A stretch of DNA of 64,000 nt from Thermococcus radiotolerans (GTDB taxonomy: Archaea; Methanobacteriota_B; Thermococci; Thermococcales; Thermococcaceae): assembly GCF_002214565.1 (NCBI RefSeq), contig NZ_CP015106.1, forward strand, positions 682,001 through 746,000. The letters are read 5' to 3'. Under the pieces are notes generated by a model. That model saw only the letters and a program-made list of their open reading frames with translations. It was not told the origin of the DNA and made no database searches. The translations under genes and the position numbers were made by a program. This document shows, one piece after another, positions 7,952-16,898 of this stretch (positions within the stretch are counted from its first letter, which is position 1; each line of letters starts with the position of its first letter).

Positions 7952-9670
7952 ATGGTGTCGAAACGGCAGTACCTCAAAAAGTGGGGAATTGTCATAGCTT
8001 TTTCAATTCTGGCCGGCCTAGTTGGCGGCTTGGGGGCGATAGTCTTCAGGCTGGCCATAGGCCTAGTTCACGGCTTCTTCTTCGGATGGCTCCTTCCGAA
8101 CGTTTCCTACGAGGTGGGCGGCGTCAACCTCGGCTACATACTCCTGCCAACGCTCGGTGCGCTGGTGGTTACGCTCTTCGTTATCGAGTGCCCCGAGATT
8201 AAGGGAAACGGCATCCCCGAGGTTATAGAGGCGGTTATATTCAAGGGCGGCAACATACCTGGGAGGTTCGCGGTTTTGAAGACGATAGCCACCGCGATAA
8301 CCATAGGCTCCGGCGGCAGCGTGGGACGTGAGGGGCCGATAGGATTCATCGGGGCTTCCCTGACCTCCATTCTGGCACGCTGGTTCAACCTATCGAGGGA
8401 GATGAAAAAACTCCTGGTCACCTGCGGTCTGGCGGCAGGCATAGCCGGCACCTTCAACACCCCGCTCGCGGGGGCGATGTTTGCCCTGGAGGTCGTCTAC
8501 ATGGGGGCTTTCTCGATAAACCTCGTGCCCATATTCATCGCCGCCGTCACAGGAAACGCCCTGACGCTCGCCGTCCTCAACAGGGCGGTGGAGATAGACA
8601 TCCCCGGAAACATCGGACATACACTCCCAGAACTCCCCCTCTTCTTTCTCCTTGGGCTGGGTCTCGGCCTTCTGGCGGCGTTCTACGCGCGGTTCCTCTA
8701 CCGCATGGTTGACGGTTTCTCCGAGTCCAAGATACCCGAAACCCTGAAGCCCGCGATAGGCGGCTTCGGAGTCGGCGTTCTTGGAATGCTGTTCCCCATC
8801 TACGGTATATTCGGGATAGGCTACGAAGGCATGAGGATGGCGTTCTACGGTGAGCTGGCGATTGGACTGCTCGTGACCCTCGGGCTGGTTAAGATGCTGG
8901 CCACCGCCCTGACGATAGGCTCAGGCCAGAGCGGCGGTGTCTTCGCCCCGAGCCTCTACATAGGAACGATGTTTGGAGCTGCCTTTGGGGAGGTCGTGAG
9001 GTTCCTTTTCCCCGGCCTCGGCTCGAACCCTGCCGTCTACGCCCTGGCTGGAATGGCGGCCTTCTTCAGCGGCATGACGCAGGCCCCAATCACCCAGATA
9101 CTCATGGTAACGGAACTCACTAGGAGCTACGCCGTTCTCCCCCCGGTGATGACCTCCGCCACTATAGGCTTTCTAACGGCCAGGTTCTTCCTCAAGGGGG
9201 AGTCCATCTACACCCTCAAGCTCATCAGAAAGGGCTACCACGTGAAAACCGGAAAGCCCGTCATCCTCGAAACCATATCCGTCGGCGAGATAATGAGCCG
9301 CGAGCCGGTTTACGTCACCGAGAACCAGACGCTCTTTGACGTGGAGCATCTGATAGGCGAAACCGGCCATGACTGCTTCCCTGTGGTCAACGAGAAAATG
9401 GAGGTAGTGGGCATAGTCGGCATAAAGGACATCCTGAAAAAATCTCCGAGCGTTAAGCGGATGCCTGTGAAGCGGTTTATCCGCCGGCCCTACGGGGTTA
9501 CGTACCCGACGGAGACGGCCGAGGATGCCTTCGAGAAGCTCATGGCCTACGACCAGAACCTCCTCCCCGTGGTCGAGAGCCCCGAGAACAGGAGGCTCAT
9601 CGGAGTCGTGACCAAAAGGGACATATACCGCGCCTACTACCGCGGTCTGGAGGGAATGTACATCGAATGA
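7952..9670 (+). CDS. ClC-family chloride channel/transporter with C-terminal CBS pair
   Basis: A 572-residue membrane protein. The ClC ion-binding signatures appear in order: the GSGIP-equivalent KGNGIPE (near residue 90), SVGREGP with the gating glutamate at residue 127, a helix-rich middle, and GGVFAPSL (near 330). About 14 helical hydrophobic segments precede residue 430. Two CBS motifs follow (about 445-500 and 510-565), likely cytoplasmic nucleotide sensors. Whether it is a channel or a Cl-/H+ exchanger cannot be decided here. The TATA box places the transcript start at the ATG, so the mRNA is leaderless. EndoQ follows nine bases after the stop, probably in the same transcript. Confidence 0.93.
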   Translation: MVSKRQYLKKWGIVIAFSILAGLVGGLGAIVFRLAIGLVHGFFFGWLLPNVSYEVGGVNLGYILLPTLGALVVTLFVIECPEIKGNGIPEVIEAVIFKGGNIPGRFAVLKTIATAITIGSGGSVGREGPIGFIGASLTSILARWFNLSREMKKLLVTCGLAAGIAGTFNTPLAGAMFALEVVYMGAFSINLVPIFIAAVTGNALTLAVLNRAVEIDIPGNIGHTLPELPLFFLLGLGLGLLAAFYARFLYRMVDGFSESKIPETLKPAIGGFGVGVLGMLFPIYGIFGIGYEGMRMAFYGELAIGLLVTLGLVKMLATALTIGSGQSGGVFAPSLYIGTMFGAAFGEVVRFLFPGLGSNPAVYALAGMAAFFSGMTQAPITQILMVTELTRSYAVLPPVMTSATIGFLTARFFLKGESIYTLKLIRKGYHVKTGKPVILETISVGEIMSREPVYVTENQTLFDVEHLIGETGHDCFPVVNEKMEVVGIVGIKDILKKSPSVKRMPVKRFIRRPYGVTYPTETAEDAFEKLMAYDQNLLPVVESPENRRLIGVVTKRDIYRAYYRGLEGMYIE

Positions 9671-9679
9671 GGTGATCCC

Positions 9680-10954
9680 ATGCAGGTTGATGCCGACCTC
9701 CACATACACTCGCGCTACTCGAAGGCGGTCTCAAAAGCCATGACGATACCGAACCTCGCCGAGAACGCGAGATTCAAGGGGCTCGGGATAGTCGGAACGG
9801 GCGATATACTCAACCCGAAGTGGGAGGAGGAGCTGCTTAGGTACACCGAGAAGGTGGACGAGGGGACCTACGAGAGAAACGGAATCCGCTTTCTTCTCAC
9901 CGCAGAGGTTGAGGATAATCGGCGCATTCACCACGTCCTGATTTTTCCGAGCATCTCCACCGTCCGGGAGATGAGGGAGGAGCTGAGGAAGTACTCGGGG
10001 GATATAGACACCGAAGGAAGGCCGAGGGTTAACCTTCCCGCGTCGGAGATAGCTGACATAGCGAACGAGCTCGGCGTCTTGATAGGACCGGCACACGCCT
10101 TCACACCCTGGACGGCCCTTTACAAAGAGTACAACAGCCTCAGAGAAGCCTACCAGGGGGCAAAGGTCCAGTTCCTTGAGCTCGGTCTTTCGGCGGATTC
10201 GGAGATGGCCGACAGAATCAAGGCCCACCACTCGCTGACCTACCTCAGCAACAGCGATGCCCATTCCCCGATGCCCCACCGCCTCGGAAGGGAGTTCAAT
10301 CGCTTTGAAGTGGAGGACGCGACATTCGAGGAGATACGGAAGGCCATTCTGAAGAGGGGAGGTAGAAAAATCGTCCTCAACGCCGGCCTAGACCCCAGAC
10401 TGGGCAAGTACCACCTCACGGCATGCTCACGCTGTTATGCAAAGTATTCGCCAGAGGAGGCGCGGGCATTCAAGTGGAAGTGCCCGAAGTGCGGCGGCAG
10501 GATAAAGAAGGGCGTTCACGACAGAATCCTCGAACTGGCCGACACGGAGGAGAGACCGAAGGACAGGCCGCCCTACCTCCGCCTAGCCCCCTTGGCGGAG
10601 ATAATCGCGATGGTGGTAGGGAAAGGAGTCGAGACGAAGGCAGTCCGCGTGATTTGGGAGCGCTTTTTGAAGGAGTTCGGGAGCGAGATAAGGGTTCTCG
10701 TCGACGTCCCGCTGGAGGGTCTGGCGGAGGTTCACGAGGAGGTTGCGAAGGCCATCTGGGCCTACAGGGAGGGCAAGCTGATAGTAATCCCCGGCGGTGG
10801 CGGAAAGTACGGCGAGATTAAGCTGCCGGAGGAGATAAGAAGGGCCAGAATAGAGGACCTCGAAGCCCTTGAGGTCGAAGTTCCAAAGGAGGAATACCGG
10901 CCGAAGCAGACGAGCCTCATGAAGTTCCTCGGGGGAAGCCCCGGGGCTAAGTGA
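9680..10954 (+). CDS. Endonuclease Q (PHP-domain DNA repair nuclease)
   Basis: A 424-residue protein matching EndoQ, which nicks DNA 5' of deaminated bases (uracil, hypoxanthine, xanthine) and abasic sites in Thermococcales. The N-terminal PHP domain carries metal ligands in DLHIHSRYS (residues 5-13), a Glu in LTAEVED, GPAHAF and SNSDAHS. A zinc-binding cluster follows near residues 250-276 (CSRCY then CPKCGG). The C-terminal region contains PGGGGKYG, probably contacting DNA. The ribosome site GAGGTGATCC is a near-perfect match to the 16S tail and sits just after the ClC stop. The last eight bases overlap the convergent galT gene. Confidence 0.9.
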   Translation: MQVDADLHIHSRYSKAVSKAMTIPNLAENARFKGLGIVGTGDILNPKWEEELLRYTEKVDEGTYERNGIRFLLTAEVEDNRRIHHVLIFPSISTVREMREELRKYSGDIDTEGRPRVNLPASEIADIANELGVLIGPAHAFTPWTALYKEYNSLREAYQGAKVQFLELGLSADSEMADRIKAHHSLTYLSNSDAHSPMPHRLGREFNRFEVEDATFEEIRKAILKRGGRKIVLNAGLDPRLGKYHLTACSRCYAKYSPEEARAFKWKCPKCGGRIKKGVHDRILELADTEERPKDRPPYLRLAPLAEIIAMVVGKGVETKAVRVIWERFLKEFGSEIRVLVDVPLEGLAEVHEEVAKAIWAYREGKLIVIPGGGGKYGEIKLPEEIRRARIEDLEALEVEVPKEEYRPKQTSLMKFLGGSPGAK

Positions 10955-11939
10955 AGCACCTTCCCCTCGCGCCAGTTCTTTTTATCACCTTTCTGCAGGC
11001 ATCCTTCAGCTTCTCTGCATTCTCCTCGGGAATTCCATCATAGGTAAAGTCCCAAGTTCCCATCTCTATCCCCGCGGCGTACTTGATTCTGCCGTTCTCC
11101 CGCAGGATTGGGTAGAACTCGATGTGGAGGTGGTAGAAATTGTAATTTCCCTTGAACGGCGCCTGGTAGAGCATCATGGTGTAGGGCATGTCCCTTCCCA
11201 GGACGGTGTTGAGGGTTCCGGTCGCAGTTCTGAGCGCGTCGGCCAAATCCTTGAGCTCTTCCTCCGTCAGCTGGGTGAGCCACTGAACGTGTCTTTTGGG
11301 GTAGATGTGAACCTCAAAGGGCCAGTTCGCGAAGAAGGGCAGGAAGATTGCAAAGCTTTCGTTCTCGTATATCGCCCTCTCACTTTCCAGCTCCTCGCGC
11401 AGAATCCTGCAGAAGAGGCACTCGCCGGTACGTTTGAAGTATCCCCTCGAGTTCTCGATTTTGAGGCGAACCTTGAGGGGTATGAAGGGTGTCGCGTAGA
11501 GCTGGCCATGGGGGTGGATCAGGCTAACGCCGATTTCTTTCCCCTTGTTTCGGAAGATTGAGACGTAGGCAACGCGGGGATTTTTCTTCAGTTCTGCGGT
11601 TATGTTTTTCCATAATTCAACAACCAGGGTCATGGCATCGAGGGACAGCTCGTCGAGGTCTCCAAGGTCGTGCTCAGGGGTTTCGACGATAACACTGCAC
11701 TGGCCGAGCGCCCTTGCCTTCCTGTAGAACCCATCTCGCTCGGGCCTGGGGGCATCGAAGGACAGCATCGGAAACCTGTTCGGGAGGAGGAGAACCTCCC
11801 AGCCGTAACCGGTTTCCTCGTTTCCGGGACAGAAGGGGCAGAAGTTCCTCGGCCTCCAGGGGCGTTTTCTCCTCACCGCCGAGACCATGACCCACTGACC
11901 GGTCAGGGGATTGTATCTCAGCTCCCGCATCTCCACCAC
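10947..11939 (-). CDS. galT: Galactose-1-phosphate uridylyltransferase
   Basis: A HIT-superfamily enzyme of 330 residues that exchanges UMP between UDP-glucose and galactose-1-phosphate in the Leloir pathway. It shows the nucleophile motif HPHGQ, zinc-ligand pairs CPFCPGNE near residue 34 and FCRIL in the middle, and a second HIT-like half with HxH (HLHIEF) near residue 270. Length is normal for the archaeal family. The start is GTG at 11939, consistent with a leftward TATA box about 25 bases upstream giving a leaderless transcript; ATG at 11930 is an alternative. No galactokinase or epimerase is adjacent. Confidence 0.92.
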   Translation of the reverse strand: MVEMRELRYNPLTGQWVMVSAVRRKRPWRPRNFCPFCPGNEETGYGWEVLLLPNRFPMLSFDAPRPERDGFYRKARALGQCSVIVETPEHDLGDLDELSLDAMTLVVELWKNITAELKKNPRVAYVSIFRNKGKEIGVSLIHPHGQLYATPFIPLKVRLKIENSRGYFKRTGECLFCRILREELESERAIYENESFAIFLPFFANWPFEVHIYPKRHVQWLTQLTEEELKDLADALRTATGTLNTVLGRDMPYTMMLYQAPFKGNYNFYHLHIEFYPILRENGRIKYAAGIEMGTWDFTYDGIPEENAEKLKDACRKVIKRTGARGRCFT

Positions 11940-11959
11940 TAACTTGGATTAGCGGAAGA

Positions 11960-11990
11960 ACATAAAAGCTTGGCGAAGGCTTTAAATCCC
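11960..11990. promoter_or_regulatory. Back-to-back TATA boxes for galT and thiL
   Basis: On the minus strand AAGCTTTTATG (about 11961-11971) lies 25-30 bases before galT. On the plus strand GGCTTTAAATCC (about 11978-11989) lies about 30 bases before thiL. Confidence 0.5.
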
Positions 11991-12018
11991 ATGACCCAAC
12001 TGGAAGTGAGGGATACGG

Positions 12019-12984
12019 GTGGAGAGGGAGATAATCGAGCTCTTCAAAAGGCACCTCAAGCTCCAGGGCGACCTGCCGCTGGGGGACGATGCAGGCGCGA
12101 TCCGACTCGGTGACGAATGGGTAGTCGCCACCAACGACATGCTAGTGAGAAAAACGGACGTGCCGGATATAATGACGCCCGAGCAGGTGGGCTTCAAGGT
12201 CGTCACCATGAACGTGAGCGACATCGCGGCTATGGGAGCGAGACCGGTGGGGTTTCTCTTCTCACTGGGCGTTCCGCAGGATATTGAGATGGAATATCTA
12301 GAGGGCGTTGCGGAGGGGATAGGAAAGGCCCTCGAGTTCTATGAAGTCCCCGTTCTCAGCGCCGATACGAACGAGGCGGACGATTTGATAATAGACGGAA
12401 TCGCCCTCGGAAGGACGAAGAGACTCCTCACCCGGAGCGGGGCAAAGCCTGGCGACCTGGTCTGCGTGACCGGTGATATCGGCAGAGCCCTAGCGGGGCT
12501 TCTCGTGTGGAGACGCGGCCTCGACGTGCCGGAAAAGATAAGGGAACCCATCTATGAGAAGCTCCTTGAACCGAGGGCGAGGGTTCAGGAGGGAATCGAA
12601 CTGAGCGGGGTTGCAAACGCGGCGATTGACATAAGCGACGGCCTGAGCAAGGAACTGCACCTCCTAGCCGAGATGAGCGGGGTGAGAATAGAGGTCGAAG
12701 CCCAGAAGCTGCCGATTCGGGATGAGGTGGGGGCGGTGGCCGAGGCCCTGGGGCTGGACCCGATTGAGATGGCCCTCGCGAGCGGGGAGGAGTTCGAGCT
12801 GATTTTCACCATCCCCGCAAGCCTGCTGGACGAATGCCCCGTGCGATGCACCGTCATTGGAAGGGTCCTTGAAGGGGCGGGAGTTTACATTACCATCGAT
12901 GGAAAAAGACAGGAGATGCCCGTTCTGGGCTGGGAACACCTTAACTGGGGTGTAAAAGGGACGTATAGAACGATGTTCCGATAA
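12019..12984 (+). CDS. thiL: Thiamine-monophosphate kinase
   Basis: A PurM/AIR-synthase-fold kinase of 321 residues that phosphorylates thiamine monophosphate to thiamine diphosphate. Motifs include GDLPLGDDAG near the N-terminus for Mg-ATP, VNVSDIAAMGA-like sequence (here MNVSDIAAMGA) at about residue 68, DTNEADD, GDIG and the C-terminal half with DISDGLSKEL. The start is GTG at 12019 with a purine-rich AGTGAGGG about 10 bases before. Other thiamine genes are not nearby. It precedes the envelope cluster with a separate promoter in between. Confidence 0.93.
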   Translation: MEREIIELFKRHLKLQGDLPLGDDAGAIRLGDEWVVATNDMLVRKTDVPDIMTPEQVGFKVVTMNVSDIAAMGARPVGFLFSLGVPQDIEMEYLEGVAEGIGKALEFYEVPVLSADTNEADDLIIDGIALGRTKRLLTRSGAKPGDLVCVTGDIGRALAGLLVWRRGLDVPEKIREPIYEKLLEPRARVQEGIELSGVANAAIDISDGLSKELHLLAEMSGVRIEVEAQKLPIRDEVGAVAEALGLDPIEMALASGEEFELIFTIPASLLDECPVRCTVIGRVLEGAGVYITIDGKRQEMPVLGWEHLNWGVKGTYRTMFR

Positions 12985-13018
12985 CGTTTTAAAATCCTAG
13001 GCAGACTTAGGTTAGGTT

Positions 13019-13906
13019 GTGACTATGCTAGAGAGCCTTGCGACGTCAGCACAGCAGTATTTTTCAGTGGTCGTTAGCGCGTCCCTCAAGTACCTCATCT
13101 TAGCCTTTCTCACGTACTACGTGAGCGTCGTTCTCTACGGCATCCGCTGGAAGCTCGTTCTGAGGGGCGTCGGTAGGGACGCACCCCTCCATGAGCTCGT
13201 CAAGGCCATACTCGCCTCGATTTTCATGAACAACGTCACCCCCATGAGCCGGAGTGGCGGGGAGCTGCTCAGGATGGCGTGGGTTTCCAAAAAGGCGAAC
13301 ATCCCCACTGGAGTTTCGGCGGTCAGCATAGTCTACGAGCGCATACTGGAGACCATTCCGATATTCGCCCTCTTCCTTGTTGGCATGATGTACTTCTCAT
13401 CCGGGGAGCCCCTCCCGTTCATAATCCTCGGCATAGCCGGCGTGATTCTGGTATGGATTAAGTGGGACGCCTTTGTGAGGCTCTCACTCCGCATCTTCAG
13501 AACCCCCGTGACCGATGAGGAGATGAAAAAGATAACCGCACTCCGGAGCATGCACAGCCTCAACATGGCGGCGGTGCTGCTCAGCTCCACAGTCTGGCTC
13601 CTCGACGTCGTCAGACTGAAGCTCATAGCCCTTGCATTCGGCCTTGACTTGGCATGGAGCTTCATAGCGGTGATTTCAATCGCGAACCTCCTCTTTGGCC
13701 TTGTCGCATTCACTCCAGGGGGCGTGGGAATAATCGAAGGGGGTCTTGTTGGAACACTCACGTACTTCGGTATTCCGATGGCGCTCGCGGTTTCAATAAC
13801 CCTCCTGGAGCGCTTTGTCTCGTACGTCGCCAGCAGTCTAGTGGGACTAGCGGTTCTCCTGACGTCCGGAGGGGTCGAGATATGGAAAGCCTTAAGATCG
13901 CAATAG
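13019..13906 (+). CDS. Flippase-like integral membrane protein (LPG synthase TM-region family)
   Basis: A 295-residue protein with about seven or eight membrane helices, belonging by pattern to the YbhN/UPF0104 family related to the membrane half of lysylphosphatidylglycerol synthase. The family signature region near residue 65 (NNVTPMSRSGGELLR) and the C-terminal FTPGGVGIIEGG motif are both present. Members are linked to lipid or lipid-linked sugar movement, but the substrate is unknown. The gene overlaps the glycosyltransferase by 25 bases, pointing to a role in making or flipping a glycolipid (inference). The start may be GTG 13019 or ATG 13025; a TATA box near 12987 favours a leaderless start. 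Confidence 0.85.
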   Translation: MTMLESLATSAQQYFSVVVSASLKYLILAFLTYYVSVVLYGIRWKLVLRGVGRDAPLHELVKAILASIFMNNVTPMSRSGGELLRMAWVSKKANIPTGVSAVSIVYERILETIPIFALFLVGMMYFSSGEPLPFIILGIAGVILVWIKWDAFVRLSLRIFRTPVTDEEMKKITALRSMHSLNMAAVLLSSTVWLLDVVRLKLIALAFGLDLAWSFIAVISIANLLFGLVAFTPGGVGIIEGGLVGTLTYFGIPMALAVSITLLERFVSYVASSLVGLAVLLTSGGVEIWKALRSQ

Positions 13907-15105
13907 CAAGCGACTGGTTCTACCCTAAAATCGGGGGAATAGAGTCCCACATCGATGAACTGGCCCGCAACCTCGTTCTCATGGGGCACGAGCCCTACGT
14001 CCTGACCCACGACTACAGGTACATGAAACCCTACGTTGACAGCTTCCCCTATCACGTTGTTAGGTTCCCCGCGACGCTTTACTTCAAGAAATACCACTCT
14101 AGCGTGGGATTTTCACAGTTCTGGAAGATAAACGAGTTCTATAAGGAGATTGGATTCGACATAACCCACGTTCACAGCATATACTCTCCCCTGGCAGTGG
14201 CGGTGTCAAAAATATCGAGGGGAATTCGAAACGTTCCAGTGGTCGCCACCAACCACTCCTTCTACGGCAGGCCTTCCCTGGACTTCCTGATCGGGCCGTT
14301 CATCAGACACCACCTCAAACGAATAGACACCTTCGTTGCCGTCAGCACGCCCGTCGCCGAGGATACCAGAAACCTGCTGGGGAATAAGCTCAACGGCCGT
14401 CCCGTCCTCGTGGTTCCGAACGGAATAGACGTTAAAAAATGGCGCCCGCCGGAGCCGGAGGAAAGGGAAAAGGCCAGAAGGGACCTCGGGGTGAGGGACG
14501 AGATAGTGGTTCTGTACCTCGGAAGGATGACCGAGCGCAAGCAGGCCCACAGGATACCGATGATGATGAGGGAAGCACTCAAATGGAGCGGGGTTCCGAA
14601 AAACAAGGTGAGGCTCGTAATGATAGGGAACGGCCCGATGCGCCCGGTGCTGGAGAGAAACCTCAGGGAAACCGGCATCGGAGAGATAACCGAGCTGTAC
14701 GACTTCATGGAGAGGGGAAGACTTCTCCCACTGTATTGGGCGGCGGACCTGGTTCTCATGCCCGGTATCCTTGAGGCCTTTCCCGTTGTGGGGCTTGAGG
14801 CCATGGCCACCGGGAATCCCGTAATAGGACGGAACGAGAGTGGACTATCGGACATGGTTCTCAATGGAATCACGGGGCTCCTCGCGGTGAGTGAGGAGGG
14901 AATGGCAAAGAACCTCGCTGAAGCCTTTCAGAACAGGGAAAAACTAATAGCTATGGGAGTTGAGGCCAGAAGAAGGGCCGAGAAAGAATTCTCATGGGAC
15001 GTTGTGCTGCGGCGGCTTATGCGGGTGTACCGCTGCACCATGGAGATGGGGGAGAGTGTTGACAGGCTGTACCTGCTGTACAAGGCGATGAGGAGGCTGG
15101 GATGA
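13882..15105 (+). CDS. GT4-family glycosyltransferase
   Basis: A GT-B fold transferase of 407 residues. The N-terminal half begins with IAIASDWFYPKIGGIESH, the usual acceptor-side loop, and contains HVHSIYSPL. The C-terminal half has the donor-binding motif YLGRMTERKQ and the E-x7-E region in GILEAFPVVGLEAMATGNP, typical of retaining GT4 enzymes. The frame stays open upstream, but ATG 13882, preceded by GGAGGGG, gives the canonical N-terminus. Its position between a flippase-like protein and a deacetylase suggests synthesis of a membrane-linked glycan or glycolipid (inference). The sugar donor is unknown. Confidence 0.92.
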   Translation: MESLKIAIASDWFYPKIGGIESHIDELARNLVLMGHEPYVLTHDYRYMKPYVDSFPYHVVRFPATLYFKKYHSSVGFSQFWKINEFYKEIGFDITHVHSIYSPLAVAVSKISRGIRNVPVVATNHSFYGRPSLDFLIGPFIRHHLKRIDTFVAVSTPVAEDTRNLLGNKLNGRPVLVVPNGIDVKKWRPPEPEEREKARRDLGVRDEIVVLYLGRMTERKQAHRIPMMMREALKWSGVPKNKVRLVMIGNGPMRPVLERNLRETGIGEITELYDFMERGRLLPLYWAADLVLMPGILEAFPVVGLEAMATGNPVIGRNESGLSDMVLNGITGLLAVSEEGMAKNLAEAFQNREKLIAMGVEARRRAEKEFSWDVVLRRLMRVYRCTMEMGESVDRLYLLYKAMRRLG

Positions 15106-15827
15106 TGCTCGTTTCAATAACGTTTGACGTTGAACACGACTGCCCGCCGTACCTCACGACGACGCGAGGGATGGAGGAGGGGCTTCCGAAGCTGCTGGAC
15201 CTGATGGCCGAGAAGAAGGTGAGAGCGACGTTCTTCTTCACGGCGGAGATGGCGAAGCGCTTTCCGGAGCTTGTTAAACGGGTCATCGATGAGGGGCACG
15301 AGCTGGGAAGCCACAACTACAACCACGAGCGGCTGGATAAGCTCACCAAGGACGAGGGCGAGAGGGCCATCGTGAAGTCCCTTGAGGTACTGCGGGAGTT
15401 CGGAGATGTAGTTTCATTCCGCGCCCCAAACCTGCAGTTCCCTAGTTACTATTATGATATACTGGCAAAAAACGGAATCCTCGTTGACTCATCCAAGGCA
15501 ACCTACAAGGGCTACCGTGAGGGCGTGAGGTTTTTCGGCGATGTTCTTGAGGTTCCGGCCTCGACGACCTCGTCCGTTATAAGGCTGCCATGGAAGGTAC
15601 AGAAGCTCGTCCATGCCCGCCTGAAGGAGCCCCGCGTCTACTTCGCCCACCCCTGGGAGTTCGTTCCCATGCAGAGGGAAAAAATCCGATGGGACTGCAA
15701 GTTCAACACCGGGGACAAGGCCATTGAGCTGCTCGAAATGCTGATAGACCACTACCGGCGCCAAGGGGCGGAGTTCCTGACGATGCGTGATTACTACGAA
15801 GTATACCAAAAACTTAAACGGGAGTGA
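15102..15827 (+). CDS. Polysaccharide deacetylase (NodB domain)
   Basis: A carbohydrate esterase family 4-like protein of 241 residues. Motif 1 is TFDVEHD rather than TFDDG, as in PuuE-type members; motif 2 is SHNYNHE with the metal-binding H-x3-H; motif 3 is FRAPN. A late conserved HPWE is also present. It probably removes acetyl groups from a glycan made by the preceding transferase (inference). Its ATG overlaps the preceding stop as ATGA, showing translational coupling. No signal peptide is visible, so it should act in the cytoplasm. Confidence 0.88.
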   Translation: MMLVSITFDVEHDCPPYLTTTRGMEEGLPKLLDLMAEKKVRATFFFTAEMAKRFPELVKRVIDEGHELGSHNYNHERLDKLTKDEGERAIVKSLEVLREFGDVVSFRAPNLQFPSYYYDILAKNGILVDSSKATYKGYREGVRFFGDVLEVPASTTSSVIRLPWKVQKLVHARLKEPRVYFAHPWEFVPMQREKIRWDCKFNTGDKAIELLEMLIDHYRRQGAEFLTMRDYYEVYQKLKRE

Positions 15828-15851
15828 GCCTACTACAATGCGGTGAGAAGC

Positions 15852-16898
15852 ATGCGCGAGGCTATGTACTGGGAGCCGCTAGAGGGCGGAAAGGTGAGGT
15901 GCAGACTGTGTCCCCTCAACTGCATAATAAACGAAGGGCAGCGCGGCTCCTGCAGGGTGAGAAAGAACATCAATGGAAAGCTCTACACGTTCAACTACGG
16001 TAAGGTCTCGGCGATAGGAACGGACCCCGTTGAGAAAAAACCGCTCTTCCATTTCTGGCCGGGCTCCTGTGCGCTCTCGATAAGCACCGTTGGCTGCAAC
16101 ATGCACTGCAAGCACTGCCAGAACTGGGAGATAAGCCAGGCCGACGAGAACTTTCCGTACCTCCACGACGCGACCCCGGAGGGAATAGTGGCCCTGGCGA
16201 GAAAGTACGACTGCGAGAGCATAGCCTACACGTATAACGAGCCCGTGATATGGTACGAGTTCGTTCTCGATACCGCGAAGCTCGCCAAGGAGGTAGGTAT
16301 ATACAACCTCCTCATAACCAACGGCTACATAAACGAGGAGCCGTTCAGGGAGCTGGCACCGTACATAGACGCCATGAACATAGACATCAAGGCGTTCGAT
16401 GACACCTTCTACATGAAAATAGCAGGCGTTCCGAGCGGTGAGCCGAGCAGAAGGACGGCGGAGATAGCCAAAAAGGAGTTCGGAATCCACGTCGAGCTGA
16501 CGTACTTAATCATCCCGACGCTCAACGACAAAGAGGAGGAGATTAGAACCTTCGCCAGATGGGTGGTCGAGAACCTCGGAGACGACACACCGGTTCACTT
16601 CTCACGCTTCTTCCCGCACTACAAGATGACCCACCTCCCCCCAACGCCGGTTGAGACCGTCGAAATGGCCTACCGCGTTGCCAGGGAGGAGGGACTCAAA
16701 TTCGTCTACGTCGGCAACGTGCCCGGACACGAGGGGGAGAACACCTACTGCCCCAACTGCGGCAAACCTTTAATAGTGCGCTGGGGATTCAAAATCACCG
16801 AGTACCACATCAAGGATGGGAAGTGCGAGTACTGCGGCGAACCCATCCCCGTAGTGGGCACGTACAAGAAAAAGCGATATAACTGGATGTGGTGGTGA
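15852..16898 (+). CDS. Radical SAM protein, AmmeMemoRadiSam system type
   Basis: A 348-residue radical SAM enzyme of the PflA-like group often genomically linked with AMMECR1 and Memo proteins. The [4Fe-4S] motif is GCNMHCKHCQNWE (C-x3-C-x2-C). An N-terminal pair CRLCPLNC with further Cys (GSCRV) precedes the core, and a C-terminal zinc ribbon (CPNCGK and CEYCGE) follows. The start ATG 15852 is preferred because GGTGAG lies six bases before it. AMMECR1 and Memo are not in this window, so the functional partners must be elsewhere. The substrate is unknown. The end overlaps the next gene. Confidence 0.88.
   Translation: MREAMYWEPLEGGKVRCRLCPLNCIINEGQRGSCRVRKNINGKLYTFNYGKVSAIGTDPVEKKPLFHFWPGSCALSISTVGCNMHCKHCQNWEISQADENFPYLHDATPEGIVALARKYDCESIAYTYNEPVIWYEFVLDTAKLAKEVGIYNLLITNGYINEEPFRELAPYIDAMNIDIKAFDDTFYMKIAGVPSGEPSRRTAEIAKKEFGIHVELTYLIIPTLNDKEEEIRTFARWVVENLGDDTPVHFSRFFPHYKMTHLPPTPVETVEMAYRVAREEGLKFVYVGNVPGHEGENTYCPNCGKPLIVRWGFKITEYHIKDGKCEYCGEPIPVVGTYKKKRYNWMWW

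Noticed and set aside
13654-13881. Upstream extension of the glycosyltransferase frame
   Set aside because: It overlaps the flippase-like gene, and the canonical N-terminus with a ribosome site begins at 13882.
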